Assembly (NCBI RefSeq): GCF_019957155.1
Contig: NZ_JAIPME010000002.1
Span: forward strand, 1,054,001-1,118,000
Direction: 5' to 3'
Source: Anaerococcus murdochii
GTDB lineage: Bacteria > Bacillota > Clostridia > Tissierellales > Peptoniphilaceae
DNA: 64,000 nt
This document shows positions 7,035 through 15,605 of this stretch, one piece after another; positions within the stretch are counted from its first letter, which is position 1, and the number at the start of each line of letters is the position of its first letter. The position numbers were made by a program, and so were the translations under genes. The notes below the pieces were generated by a model. That model did not search any database. It was not told the DNA's origin and saw only the letters and a program-made list of their open reading frames with translations.

Positions 7035-9959
7035 ATGAATAAAAAATTAATTGCGAGCCTTTTGACCCTAGGCCTTGCCCTAAGCCCTGTTTCGGGGGCT
7101 GTGAGTGAGTCTTATGCGACAGAGGTGAGCACGTTAGAACTTAATAAAGACGATATGGCCTCCTTGATTAAGGCATATATTGAAGATTTTGAACATACTA
7201 AGGAATCTTCAGTTTATAACTTTGCGGGCGTGGATGCCCAAAATAATCTTAGTAAAGCTATTAATGATGCTAAGGAAATCATTATTAAAGCTAGTCCAAG
7301 TGCGGATAAATTGAAGGATAGTATTAGCTCTATAGAAACAGCATACAAAAGTCTTGCCGAAAAGGCTAAGGCTAATGTTGATGCTGACGCTATAAATAAG
7401 GATATTAAGACTAATCTTCTAAAAATAGTTAAACTTCTAGAAAAACATGGAGATAAGGCGGAAGATCCTAAATATAAGGAAGGTTTGGCTCTTGTTGATA
7501 AAGCTAAGGAACAACTAGAGACCGAAAATCTTAAGAATGCTAAGTTAGAAGATTTACTTAAATTAGACAAGGATTTGATTGATTTCTTCACAAATTATAA
7601 GAAAGAATTAGCAGATGAAGAAGAATTCAATCCTAGTGAAGATGAAATCAATGCTTTTGAAGCAAATTTAGATAAGACAAAATATGAAAATATCAAAGCA
7701 GACTACGAGGCTTTAGCTAAAAGCTATGAGGATTTCCTAAAGTCTGATAAGTTTATCCTAGCTTCAGATGGCTTAAAAAAAGCATATAAAGATGCTTATG
7801 AAGAACTAGAAAAACATCGTGGTATTGATAAGGCCACTTATGAGGATATAGCTAAGGCCGTGAAGAACCTAGCTGATGCAAAATACAATATCGACAGCCA
7901 GGCCACAGACTACAAGTATATTAAACCTAAACCAAGTTCTGAAGACATCTTAAGGAAATTATCTGCTTATGTAAGAGAAAGCAAGGCTACTTTGGATGGT
8001 CTAAAGGATACCGACCTTGAAAGTAAATACAAGGCAGCCATTGCAAAGGCAATAGTCTATAAAACAAGCCATGAAAATGGTATTAAAAGAGATCTTAAAG
8101 ACTACCAAGAATTGGAAGCTCAGCTTAAGGACCTTACAGAAAAAATCAATAAGGCCAAGGATGTAAAAGTTGAACCTAAGGAAGAAAACAAGAAATTCGA
8201 CAAACTTAAGTCTAGTATCGAAAAGGGAAATAAATTTTTCATTTCAGATGCCTATGACAAGGCCGACAAAGATAAGAGAGATAAATTCCTTAAGGCCTTG
8301 GTAGAGGCTGAGGCTTTGAAAAAGAAATATGACGAAAATCCGGCTTTAGTAAAAGACGAAGAAATCGAAAAAGCGACTAAGGCTCTTGATGATGCCCTTG
8401 CTGGCTTTGATAAGTTTACTGATAAGGATAAGGCAAGGGATGCCATCAAAGGCTTGCTAGGTCTTACCAAGTGTATAAAGATTGAGCAAATCTACGATAC
8501 CAAGGATACAAAAGAAGCCAAGGAAGCCTACACAAAGGCAAGAGAGAGGGCAGCTAAGCTTGCTGATGACAAGAAGGCAAGCCTTGAAGATTTGGATAAG
8601 GCCTACAAGGACTTTAACGAATCTGTAGTTAAATTAGCTGAGTTTTTGACTAGCAGGCTTCAAAAATTAGTTGATGATGATAAAACTTTCAGAGATTCTG
8701 ATAAGTACAAGGAAGCTGAAAAAGATTCTAAGAAGGAAGAAGCCATCAAAAACTATAAGAAATTAGTAGAAGATAGTGAAAAAGAGCTTAAGAAAACTGG
8801 TCCAGATGCCAATATTTTGAATGTCTTATACAAAAAGTTGGCTGATGCTAGGGCAGAGATTAAGGACGAGATGACTAGCCAAGCTAGGAAATTGTCTGAT
8901 GCTATTTATGATTCTTATCTATTCTTGGAGACAGAAGACTACAAAAAGGCTGCAGTTAGCTCTAATGAAAATATAAAGGATGCGGCAAAGAATTATAAGG
9001 AATTGGTAGAAGCAGCCAAGGCCTTGAAAGAAGCAGGCAAACTTGATAGCCAAGAAGCAAAAGACTTGCTTGATTCAATTAATAATGCCAAGGACTTTAT
9101 GGATGGCAAGATTAGCAAAGAAAAATATTTGTCTAACAAATACTATTACATCCTAAAGGCTGTAAGAGAATATAAAAATGGGGAAGAATATAAGAAACTT
9201 CCACAAGCTTTGAGGAAAAAACTTGACGATGCCTTAAAACTTTACGAAACAAGCAGTGATGAAAAGGCTGTTTTCAGTGCTTTAGATGCTGTTTGGCAAG
9301 AAAAAGAAATCCAAGAGATAATCAAGAAAATAGAGTGGGAAAAGAATCCAAACAAGACTCGTGATAAACTTCTTGAAGACCTTAATAATTTGATTGCTGA
9401 AGATAAGAAGCTTAAGGAAGGCAGCTTTAAGTATAAAAAGGCCCAAAAAGCCCTAAGAGATGCCTATGACCTTGCGCTTAGTGAAGCCAAAGATTTTATT
9501 AATAAGAACGATAAACCAACAGAAGAACAAGTCAGGGTGGTTTATAATAAATTATTAAATGCCAAAAATGCCCTAGATGGGGATAAGTTTGATAAATTAA
9601 TCCATGACCTAGCCGCTAGGTTTAAGAAAGATCAAATGAAGATAGCAAATCCTGCCGATAGGAAGGCTATAGCTGATAAAATCAATGGTCTTTCTGGTGA
9701 AAATATGACTATGGATGATGCTTTGAGGGTTGAAAAGGAATTAAATGACCTTATCAATCCAAAATTCGCGGCAACTCAGACTCTTGTTCCACAAAGTCAG
9801 GTGCCTACAACAAGTAGACCTATTTCTACAGTAACAAATCCTGGTTCAATTGTAAAAACGGGTATAAATGGAATAGCTAAAGTTGCAGTAGTTCTTGTTG
9901 CAACTCTAGGAATATTTAAATTAACATCTAAAAAAGGAGATAAAAATGAAAATAACTAA
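7035..9959 (+). CDS. Large secreted coiled-coil surface protein with atypical KTG anchor
   Basis: 974 residues: signal peptide (1-28, ending SYA), then almost wholly helical, Lys/Asp/Glu/Ala-rich sequence with repeated units of about 75-100 residues carrying Y-K-D-A and L-D-A-L patterns, resembling FIVAR-like or other three-helix surface repeats. The C-terminus has SIVKTG, a hydrophobic stretch and a KKGDKNENN tail, so it may be a sortase substrate with a degenerate motif, or simply membrane-anchored. It overlaps the next gene by 14 bases, so the two are translationally coupled. Inference: surface adhesin or scaffold. No enzymatic motif. Confidence 0.8.
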   Translation: MNKKLIASLLTLGLALSPVSGAVSESYATEVSTLELNKDDMASLIKAYIEDFEHTKESSVYNFAGVDAQNNLSKAINDAKEIIIKASPSADKLKDSISSIETAYKSLAEKAKANVDADAINKDIKTNLLKIVKLLEKHGDKAEDPKYKEGLALVDKAKEQLETENLKNAKLEDLLKLDKDLIDFFTNYKKELADEEEFNPSEDEINAFEANLDKTKYENIKADYEALAKSYEDFLKSDKFILASDGLKKAYKDAYEELEKHRGIDKATYEDIAKAVKNLADAKYNIDSQATDYKYIKPKPSSEDILRKLSAYVRESKATLDGLKDTDLESKYKAAIAKAIVYKTSHENGIKRDLKDYQELEAQLKDLTEKINKAKDVKVEPKEENKKFDKLKSSIEKGNKFFISDAYDKADKDKRDKFLKALVEAEALKKKYDENPALVKDEEIEKATKALDDALAGFDKFTDKDKARDAIKGLLGLTKCIKIEQIYDTKDTKEAKEAYTKARERAAKLADDKKASLEDLDKAYKDFNESVVKLAEFLTSRLQKLVDDDKTFRDSDKYKEAEKDSKKEEAIKNYKKLVEDSEKELKKTGPDANILNVLYKKLADARAEIKDEMTSQARKLSDAIYDSYLFLETEDYKKAAVSSNENIKDAAKNYKELVEAAKALKEAGKLDSQEAKDLLDSINNAKDFMDGKISKEKYLSNKYYYILKAVREYKNGEEYKKLPQALRKKLDDALKLYETSSDEKAVFSALDAVWQEKEIQEIIKKIEWEKNPNKTRDKLLEDLNNLIAEDKKLKEGSFKYKKAQKALRDAYDLALSEAKDFINKNDKPTEEQVRVVYNKLLNAKNALDGDKFDKLIHDLAARFKKDQMKIANPADRKAIADKINGLSGENMTMDDALRVEKELNDLINPKFAATQTLVPQSQVPTTSRPISTVTNPGSIVKTGINGIAKVAVVLVATLGIFKLTSKKGDKNENN

Positions 9960-10395
9960 CAAAAAAATTCTAGCAGTTCTTTTAATCGCAGCAACTCTTA
10001 CAGGTTGTGATAGCCTTAAAAACAAGATGAAGGGCGAAGATACTAAGGTAGAAGAACCAACAAGTAACGAAGACGCAGCCAAAAAAGAAGGCGAAGAAGA
10101 CGCAGAACACTACGAATCTACAGAAAAAGAAGGCGAAGAAGGAAAAGAAGGCGAAGAGCCTACAGAAAAAGAAGGCGAAGATTCTAGCGAAGCTGAGACT
10201 GATCCTGGCATGACTGCTAAGGAAAGACTTGAAGATGCAATCTTTAACAATAGAGTTCAAGCCAGAGCAGCAGAAATTCTCCTAGAAGAAGTTCCAGAGT
10301 CACTTACTGAAGAAACAAAGGCTAAACTTGAGAAATTAGTAGAAGATTCTAACGCACTAATTGAAAAGGCAGAAGCAGCTCTAGAATCCCTATAA
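9946..10395 (+). CDS. Lipoprotein with acidic repeat and shared C-terminal module
   Basis: 149 residues. Signal II peptide with lipobox LTGC (Cys about 21), an acidic low-complexity linker of repeated EKEGEE units (about 40-85), then the shared helical module (about 95-149; key residues AAEILLEEVPESL and LVEDSNALIEKAE). The start lies inside the previous gene (ATGAAAATAAC over its stop), with AAAGGAG just upstream. Inference: a membrane-tethered version of the module carried by the secreted neighbours, so a possible docking partner at the membrane. Confidence 0.82.
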   Translation: MKITNKKILAVLLIAATLTGCDSLKNKMKGEDTKVEEPTSNEDAAKKEGEEDAEHYESTEKEGEEGKEGEEPTEKEGEDSSEAETDPGMTAKERLEDAIFNNRVQARAAEILLEEVPESLTEETKAKLEKLVEDSNALIEKAEAALESL

Positions 10396-10402
10396 AATAA
10401 GT

Positions 10403-10530
10403 AAGAGGCTAAGCAAAAAAAGATAAGTAAGACAAACCGCGCCTATTTTCACAAAAAGGCTAGGCGAGAGCCTAGTCCGGCCAAGGTTCAAATTGTATTT
10501 GTCCATAATTTTGCCAGGCCTCTTTTATTA
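10403..10530 (+). terminator. Terminator-like structure with a branched loop
   Basis: AAGAGGC (10403-10409) pairs with GCCTCTT (10518-10524) before TTTATT, enclosing about 108 bases that hold a hairpin CTAGGC-GAGA-GCCTAG (10460-10475) with a GNRA-type loop. Larger than a plain terminator; it may be an attenuator or structured RNA between the lipoprotein and the next secreted protein. Confidence 0.45.
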
Positions 10531-10596
10531 TCTTTTATAAATGGGTAAAAAGAGTATATTAGAAGTAGAAATATTTACAATAGAAAGGTTGAAAAT

Positions 10597-11619
10597 ATGA
10601 AAAATAATAATTTTAAAAAAGTTCTGCTTGCAGCAGCTATTGCAGCAACAGTTTTTGGGCCAAAGGTAGAAAAAGTTTTCGCAACAGAAACTACTTCATC
10701 TAGCCTAAGCTACTATGACGCATATATAAATTTAGAAAAAACAATAAATGAAGCAATAAAACTTAAGTCAAGCTATAAATATATCAATGCTAGAGATTTT
10801 CATCAAGAAGCTCTAGATAGACAGATTATAAAGTCGAAAGCAGTTCTAGAAAAATCAGCACTTAGCATCCTTAACGATGCTACCAAGCTAAACTTAATTA
10901 AGTCTGCAGGAGACCTTAAGTTGGCTATGGATGCCCTAGATGGCGAAAAAGCTTCAATCAAAGAATTAAATGAATTAGTTAATGCCAATGCTGAATTTGT
11001 TAAATCTTTTGCTTTCACAGCAGCTACAAAAGCACAGAGAGAAGACTACCTCAAAGCCTACAACAAGGCCTATGATTTTGTGGTTTTGAATGATAGTAAT
11101 GATAACATCAACAAGGTCCTTGCTGATTCTTATTACAAGGATTTAAAGGATAAAAAAGAAGTCATCACCAAGGCTTATGCACCATTTGAAAATAAGGTTC
11201 TTTTGAAAGAAGAGATAGCTATATCAGCTAAGCTTAGAAATGATGCTAGCAAATATACAAAGAAGAGTTTTGATTCATTCCTATCTGCCCTAAGAATTGC
11301 AGAAACAAGTGTAGAAGATAAGGCAACTACAAAGACCGCTGTGGAATACAAGGAACTAACTGATGCCTTAAAATCAGCCAGACTTGCCCTAGTGGAAAAT
11401 AAGGTTGAAGATGAAAAAGTAAAACTTCAAAGAAAAAGACTAGAAAAATCACTCGAAGAAAATAGGATAGCTGTTAAGGCTGCTAAGTTATTATTAGATA
11501 TAACTCCAGAAAAAGTAAAACCTGTTAAAGCTGAGCTAGTAAAATTAATTAAAAACTCTGAAGCTTTGGCAGTTAAAGCAGAAGAAGCCTTAAAAAAACT
11601 CGATGGAATTAAGGGATAA
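10597..11619 (+). CDS. Secreted helical protein with shared C-terminal module (340 aa)
   Basis: Signal peptide to about residue 30 (ending VFATE), helical body with Tyr/Lys/Asp-rich segments, and the shared module at about 280-340 (LEKSLEENR, AAKLLLDITPEKVKPV, NSEALAVKAEEAL). No anchor sequence. ATG follows AGAAAGG. The stop is 2 bases before the next start, so it is cotranscribed with the gene at 11622. Together with its neighbours it forms a cluster of small secreted proteins differing in their N-terminal parts. Function unknown. Confidence 0.82.
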   Translation: MKNNNFKKVLLAAAIAATVFGPKVEKVFATETTSSSLSYYDAYINLEKTINEAIKLKSSYKYINARDFHQEALDRQIIKSKAVLEKSALSILNDATKLNLIKSAGDLKLAMDALDGEKASIKELNELVNANAEFVKSFAFTAATKAQREDYLKAYNKAYDFVVLNDSNDNINKVLADSYYKDLKDKKEVITKAYAPFENKVLLKEEIAISAKLRNDASKYTKKSFDSFLSALRIAETSVEDKATTKTAVEYKELTDALKSARLALVENKVEDEKVKLQRKRLEKSLEENRIAVKAAKLLLDITPEKVKPVKAELVKLIKNSEALAVKAEEALKKLDGIKG

Positions 11620-11621
11620 GT

Positions 11622-12149
11622 ATGAAAATAAATAAGAAGATAATGGCCTCTCTGTTGGCTATAAACTTTGCCTTTATGGGCCTAGGTCAGGCTAGAATAA
11701 GTGAAGTTTATGCGGCAGAGGCAAGCCAAGAACAACAATATGCTGAACAAAAGGCTAACCTAAAAAATGCTGTAGATGACTATATAGATGTAGTTAGCAG
11801 CGAGGCTTACAATTCTCATGTATCAGCAAAAATAAAGGCCGACTATGAAGTGGCCATGGCTGAGGGACGTGCAGTTCTTGATAAGGGCGATAAAGCTACA
11901 TTCCTAGAGCTCCGACAAGCTACAGCCAAGCTTAAGGAAATCAAGGAAGAGATGAAGCGCCAAACTGCAAAAAGTGTAAGCAAAACAGTAAAATTACAAG
12001 CTTTGGTAGAAGATAGCAAAGTTACTATCAGTGCTGTAAAGCTCTTATTTGAAACATCACCAGAAAAGGTTGCTAATGTTAGACCTAGGCTAGAAGCCTT
12101 GGTTAAAAAATCAGAAGCTTTAATTAAAAAAGCAGAAGCTATTTTATAA
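11622..12149 (+). CDS. Secreted helical protein with shared C-terminal module (175 aa)
   Basis: Signal peptide (1-31, ending VYAAE), one helical segment (NLKNAVDDYIDVV... resembling FIVAR-type repeats), then the shared module at about 121-175 (SAVKLLFETSPEKVANV, SEALIKKAEAIL), which ends the protein. It is the shortest secreted carrier of the module after the lipoprotein and thus helps define its borders. It follows the previous gene by 2 bases. A strong terminator follows, so the operon ends here. Confidence 0.82.
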   Translation: MKINKKIMASLLAINFAFMGLGQARISEVYAAEASQEQQYAEQKANLKNAVDDYIDVVSSEAYNSHVSAKIKADYEVAMAEGRAVLDKGDKATFLELRQATAKLKEIKEEMKRQTAKSVSKTVKLQALVEDSKVTISAVKLLFETSPEKVANVRPRLEALVKKSEALIKKAEAIL

Positions 12150-12156
12150 AAAATAT

Positions 12157-12210
12157 AACTAGCAGGATATAAGGTCCATCGCGACGTAGACTGGTCCTGC
12201 TAGTTATTTT
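12157..12210 (+). terminator. Terminator with an 11-bp stem and long loop
   Basis: AACTAGCAGGA (12157-12167) and TCCTGCTAGTT (12195-12205) followed by ATTTTATT; the 27-base loop is unusually long. Confidence 0.75.
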
Positions 12211-12224
12211 ATTATGGAGATGAT

Positions 12225-13313
12225 ATGAAAATTATAAAAAAAATTGCCCTCATCCTAGTCTTGGGCCTGGTTTTGGCTAGCCCAAAATCCTATGCCTCCA
12301 CGGCAAGCGAGGAAAAATTCCTAAAGATTGACACAAAAAAATATAGGGATGTCCTAGACGAGCTAGGGACAGCCATGAGGGAAGATAAGCTAAAAATTTC
12401 CAAGGAAAAACTCGACAAGGTCAAAATCCTCATGGATTCCCTCGAGAAAACCTTAAATAAGGTTGAAAATATGCAGGCTGTTTATAGGGACAATATGAAA
12501 ATCAGAGACCAAATCAGGCCCCACCTCCAAAATAGGGATACTTATTTTGTCATAGACATTGGCGAGGTAAGTACAAATCAAAAAATATCTGACCTTTTCC
12601 TAGACGTGGCAAGGGAAGACGATTATTTCTACTATGGACAATATGGATCAGCAAGGATAGATACAACCTACAATCCGGACAAATCCATGGACGGCAAGAC
12701 CTATATAGAAAAGGCCAAGTTTGACGTAAAATACAGGGTAGGTGTGGATATGGAATACTCCACAACAGACTTTGTCAAAAAATGGGTAGGGGAAAATATA
12801 GACCCATCATTCACAGAATATGCCAAAGTCAAAGCCATCCACGACTATATAGTCAAGAAAAATTTCTACAACAAGGGCGACAGAAACGAAGAAAGCGGGG
12901 GAGTATCAATCTACCACCCAGCCTCAATAATATACGGCAATGGTGGAGTTTGCAACGCCTACGCCACCCTCTTTGACCTAATGGCCAAGGAAGCGGGACT
13001 AGAAACAAGGTTTTTGACAGGCAAGTCCCTAAGAAACGGTGAAGACCATATGTGGAACATGGTAAAAATCATGGGCAAGTGGTACCACATCGACACAACA
13101 TGGGACGATCCAGTAATAAACTTTAGCGAAAAAGATATAGAAAACCTAGGAGACTTCGTAACCTACGACTACTTCCTAAAATCCGATGAAGAAATCAAAA
13201 AATCAAGGACCATAAACGAAAGCAAAACCCGCCCACAAGCCCCAGACAACTTTCCAACAAGTCCAGAAAATTCAAAAATAGAAGAAATATACGGAAAATA
13301 TTACGTAAAATAA
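12225..13313 (+). CDS. Secreted transglutaminase-like protein
   Basis: 362 residues; signal peptide to about residue 25, a helical N-terminal part with Lys/Asp repeats (about 30-100), then a transglutaminase-like domain. The catalytic set is visible: Cys in GGVCNAYATLF (about 244), His in DHMWNMVKI (about 276), Asp in HIDTTWDDP (about 290). The family includes Cys proteases and cross-linking enzymes. It follows five Lys-rich helical surface proteins, which invites the idea that it cross-links or trims them; this is inference. A palindromic AGAAGCCAGGCTTCT followed by a T-rich run (13313-13342) ends the gene. Confidence 0.82.
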   Translation: MKIIKKIALILVLGLVLASPKSYASTASEEKFLKIDTKKYRDVLDELGTAMREDKLKISKEKLDKVKILMDSLEKTLNKVENMQAVYRDNMKIRDQIRPHLQNRDTYFVIDIGEVSTNQKISDLFLDVAREDDYFYYGQYGSARIDTTYNPDKSMDGKTYIEKAKFDVKYRVGVDMEYSTTDFVKKWVGENIDPSFTEYAKVKAIHDYIVKKNFYNKGDRNEESGGVSIYHPASIIYGNGGVCNAYATLFDLMAKEAGLETRFLTGKSLRNGEDHMWNMVKIMGKWYHIDTTWDDPVINFSEKDIENLGDFVTYDYFLKSDEEIKKSRTINESKTRPQAPDNFPTSPENSKIEEIYGKYYVK

Positions 13314-13341
13314 GAAGCCAGGCTTCTCATCACTCTCTTTT

Positions 13342-13385
13342 TTTATCCGAGATAAATTATCCTTTTTTCGTTAATCCGAGATTAA
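13342..13385. repeat. Two short palindromes TTTATC-cga-GATAAA and TTAATC-cga-GATTAA
   Basis: Two members of the short palindrome set (13342-13356 and 13371-13385), 14 bases apart, immediately outside the left end of repeat copy 5. Confidence 0.65.
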
Positions 13386-13404
13386 CTGTATCATAAATTA
13401 TATC

Positions 13405-13880
13405 TAGGTCATTTACATGACCCCTCCGTTCATAGGGGGAACCCAAGGGGGCGGCAGATGCCCCCTCACTGGTTCCCCCTAAGACCCCCTTACGCTACAC
13501 CCCCAGCTGCTCCTTAGCGGAGTGCGAAAGTAGAAGCTTGCCTTTTAGGCAAGCTTTTTTGTGTAGGGAGAACGTCCTTGTATTAGTGTTCGTATATTCC
13601 TAGAGATTTCTAATACTCAAGCCCCTAAAAACTGATAACTCGCTAACGCTCAAACAATCAGTTTTCTTAACGGGACTTTCTATTAGAAATTCTTATCCGA
13701 TAGATGGGAGATTTGGTCTCGAAGTTCCAGAATTTGCTGGGCTCGTTTGGCTTTCGCCAAACATTGCTAGATAAGAGTTATGTTTTAGTTTTAAGTGGAC
13801 TAGACTCCTATACCATAATAGCAAGATATAGGTGACAAGAGATTTCTCCACTCGCTTCGCTCGGTCGAAACGAGTGATGG
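13405..13880 (+). repeat. Modular structured repeat, copy 5 (forward)
   Basis: Left stem GGTCAT/ATGACC and CCTCCGTT; outer helix GGGGGAACC (13435-13443) with GGTTCCCCC (13471-13479), inner helix GGGGGC/GCCCCC. The sequence differs entirely from copy 6 here, but the nested fold is kept. An AAGCTTGCC/GGCAAGCTT hairpin, a GATTTCTAAT/ATTAGAAAT stem with AAAACTGAT/ATCAGTTTT inside, GTTTGGC/GCCAAAC, and the tail GAGATTTCTCC...CGAAACGAG follow. Not coding. Confidence 0.78.
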
Positions 13881-13899
13881 TGATTCTCTCAATTTCTCA

Positions 13900-14286
13900 A
13901 AGTTTTTGATGGTTTTTTGTAAAAAAGTCATCACCTTTACTTATTTATCAAGTCTTTTGTAAGTGAAGGAGGCGTTAAGAAAATCTCACTGACAGTCATC
14001 TATGAAACGAAATGGAATAAATACTGTGAATTAATTTTTAAATGTAAAACTAAAGTCAGACTAGATTGAGATTTTTAGCCGACTGAATGTCAAAAAAATT
14101 TGGATATAGTTCAACACAAACAGGGGAACCGCTATATCAACAGTTTGCCGCAGGCAAACACATTATCCCCCGAGAGGGGTCGCCCGGAGGGGGTAACGGA
14201 AGGGGTTTTAAAGGGGACCCGATGGGGGAACGTGCGAAACGTTCCCTTGGGGTCCCCTTTATTACGAAGATTCAATTGTAAATAAA
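13900..14286 (-). repeat. Modular structured repeat, copy 6 (reverse)
   Basis: Minus-strand reading: ACAATTGAATCTTCGTAAT at the left end (as in copies 7 and 8), GGGGACCCC nested hairpin with GGGAACGT arms, CCTTCCGTTAC, GTTTGCC/GGCAAAC, and a third domain whose apical region is expanded by about 100 bases related to copy 2. It faces copy 5 tail to tail. Reading frames over it (14087-14285) are artefacts. Confidence 0.75.
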
Positions 14287-14309
14287 ATTATCACATATAA
14301 TACAGATAG

Positions 14310-14324
14310 CTTATCTCGGATAAG
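14310..14324. repeat. Short palindrome CTTATC-tcg-GATAAG
   Basis: Outer palindrome of the copy 5/copy 6 pair; it matches those at 6040 and 18364 in the arms and differs in the centre. Confidence 0.65.
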
Positions 14325-14328
14325 AAAT

Positions 14329-14497
14329 TAAGGAACGTAATCTTTTTACAATTAACGCTCCTATTCGTCGCGTCACTTGTAAAAAATTACATAAGGTTTT
14401 TCATAAATTTCTACTGCGGTGCTTTGCACCTTGAGAAATTTTGAAAACCGTAAAAACTTTGATTTCAAAGTTTTTACTACCATTAATCTCGGACGAA
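14329..14497. repeat. Second structured repeat family, copy B
   Basis: Near-identical to 2764-2933. Changes relative to copy A fall mostly in loops (GATTT for GCCTA between the 12-bp GTAAAAACTTTG/CAAAGTTTTTAC arms) or keep pairing. It sits at the same place relative to a reverse copy of the large repeat. Confidence 0.7.
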
Positions 14498-14511
14498 AAA
14501 AAGAACTATTT

Positions 14512-15054
14512 CTAGTTCTTTTCAATAACAATAATATATGGTGGGTTTTTTGGTCTATTTTGGTAGGATAGTTTCATTACGGCGTATTTTTTTGGATCGA
14601 TTTTTGCTAGAAATTTTTCTAATTCTTCGCTTTCTACCTTGCCTGCTGGGTGGCCGGGGTAGATGGTTAGGATGACTATTCCATCTTTATTTAGGAGGCT
14701 TAGGGTTTTTTCTAGGCTTTTGATTGTGCTTTTGTATTGGGTGGTGATTTCCTTGTTGCCTCCTGGAAGGTAGCCCAGGTTGTAGATGGCGAGGTCTAGG
14801 CCTTCTTTTATATATTTATCTATTTTGTCGTGACTTGCTAGGTGAAAGATAAACCTCGGGTCTTTTCCTATTAGGTTTTTAGATTCAATTTCCGCTTCTT
14901 TTTGGATATCAAAGCCGTAGAGTTTTTCGATTTGGGTATTTTTTAGTATATATTTGCTGTCATTTCCCTTGCCTACTGTCATGTCTGCGGCAATTTTTGC
15001 GTCCTTTTTTTGGTCTATTATTATTTTGACAAGGTCTGTGACTCTCATTCCCAT
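14512..15054 (-). CDS. mnmM: tRNA mnm5s2U34 methyltransferase MnmM (YtqB family)
   Basis: 180 residues, class I SAM-dependent methyltransferase of the PF06962/YtqB family. AADMTVGKGNDS near residue 22 is the SAM-binding Gly-rich motif I and AIYNLGYLPGG near residue 91 is the family hallmark. In Bacillus subtilis YtqB (MnmM) methylates the wobble uridine of certain tRNAs after MnmEG and MnmL; a MnmL candidate is at 57323 in this window. The start overlaps the stop of the peptidase gene by one base, so it is cotranscribed with the ImmA and XRE genes. The length is normal. Confidence 0.85.
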   Translation of the reverse strand: MGMRVTDLVKIIIDQKKDAKIAADMTVGKGNDSKYILKNTQIEKLYGFDIQKEAEIESKNLIGKDPRFIFHLASHDKIDKYIKEGLDLAIYNLGYLPGGNKEITTQYKSTIKSLEKTLSLLNKDGIVILTIYPGHPAGKVESEELEKFLAKIDPKKYAVMKLSYQNRPKNPPYIIVIEKN

Positions 15055-15605
15055 TAGTAGGACCTCAAATTTCTAGAATCTTTGCCGTCGATTTGCCTAA
15101 AGAAGTCGACCTGGCTTGGGTTTTCTTTTCTGATGGGCATGCCCATCCTGTGCATTTCGTTTAATTTAAAAATCATGAGGTTGACGTTGACGTCGTAGAG
15201 GCTGGCTAGCTCGTTGTAGGTGTAGCCTTCTATTATGTCTTCCATGAGCCTTTTTTCATCTAATAAGAGGTGGGCGGCAAAGATGTTGGCTTCGATTTCC
15301 ATTTCGCTATTGATGTCAAAAAGCTCGTATTCTACCAAAGTTTTCTTGGCATTTTCCTGGTGGTAGAGGTCGTGACCTAGTTCGTGGGCAAAGACCATGG
15401 TCCTTATCCTGTAGTCGACGTTGGGATTATAGAAGACAAAACGACTATCAAGTATTATCTTATACATGCCAAGGAGTTTTGTGTCTTCCTTGAAGGGAAT
15501 GAGATGGACTCCACGTTCTTCAAGGATTTCCCTAGGATCTCGACTGCCGTGGGTCTTGATTAGGTCAATGACGTCCTCATAGATTTGGTCATAGGAGTAG
15601 GCCAT
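15054..15605 (-). CDS. ImmA/IrrE-family metallopeptidase
   Basis: 183 residues; zinc site HELGH near residue 75 (in MVFAHELGHDLYH) with a downstream Glu in EIEANIFAAHLL as third ligand, both typical of ImmA/IrrE. Known: these peptidases cleave a partner XRE repressor on a DNA-damage or similar signal (ImmA-ImmR, IrrE-DdrO). The partner is the next gene upstream (one-base overlap), and dinB is transcribed divergently from the same control region. Inference: it activates dinB by cleaving the repressor. Confidence 0.88.
   Translation of the reverse strand: MAYSYDQIYEDVIDLIKTHGSRDPREILEERGVHLIPFKEDTKLLGMYKIILDSRFVFYNPNVDYRIRTMVFAHELGHDLYHQENAKKTLVEYELFDINSEMEIEANIFAAHLLLDEKRLMEDIIEGYTYNELASLYDVNVNLMIFKLNEMHRMGMPIRKENPSQVDFFRQIDGKDSRNLRSY

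Noticed and set aside
14087..14285. Two overlapping frames of 61-64 codons
   Set aside because: They cover repeat copy 6; they are the same shadow frames as in copy 2, with no start signals.
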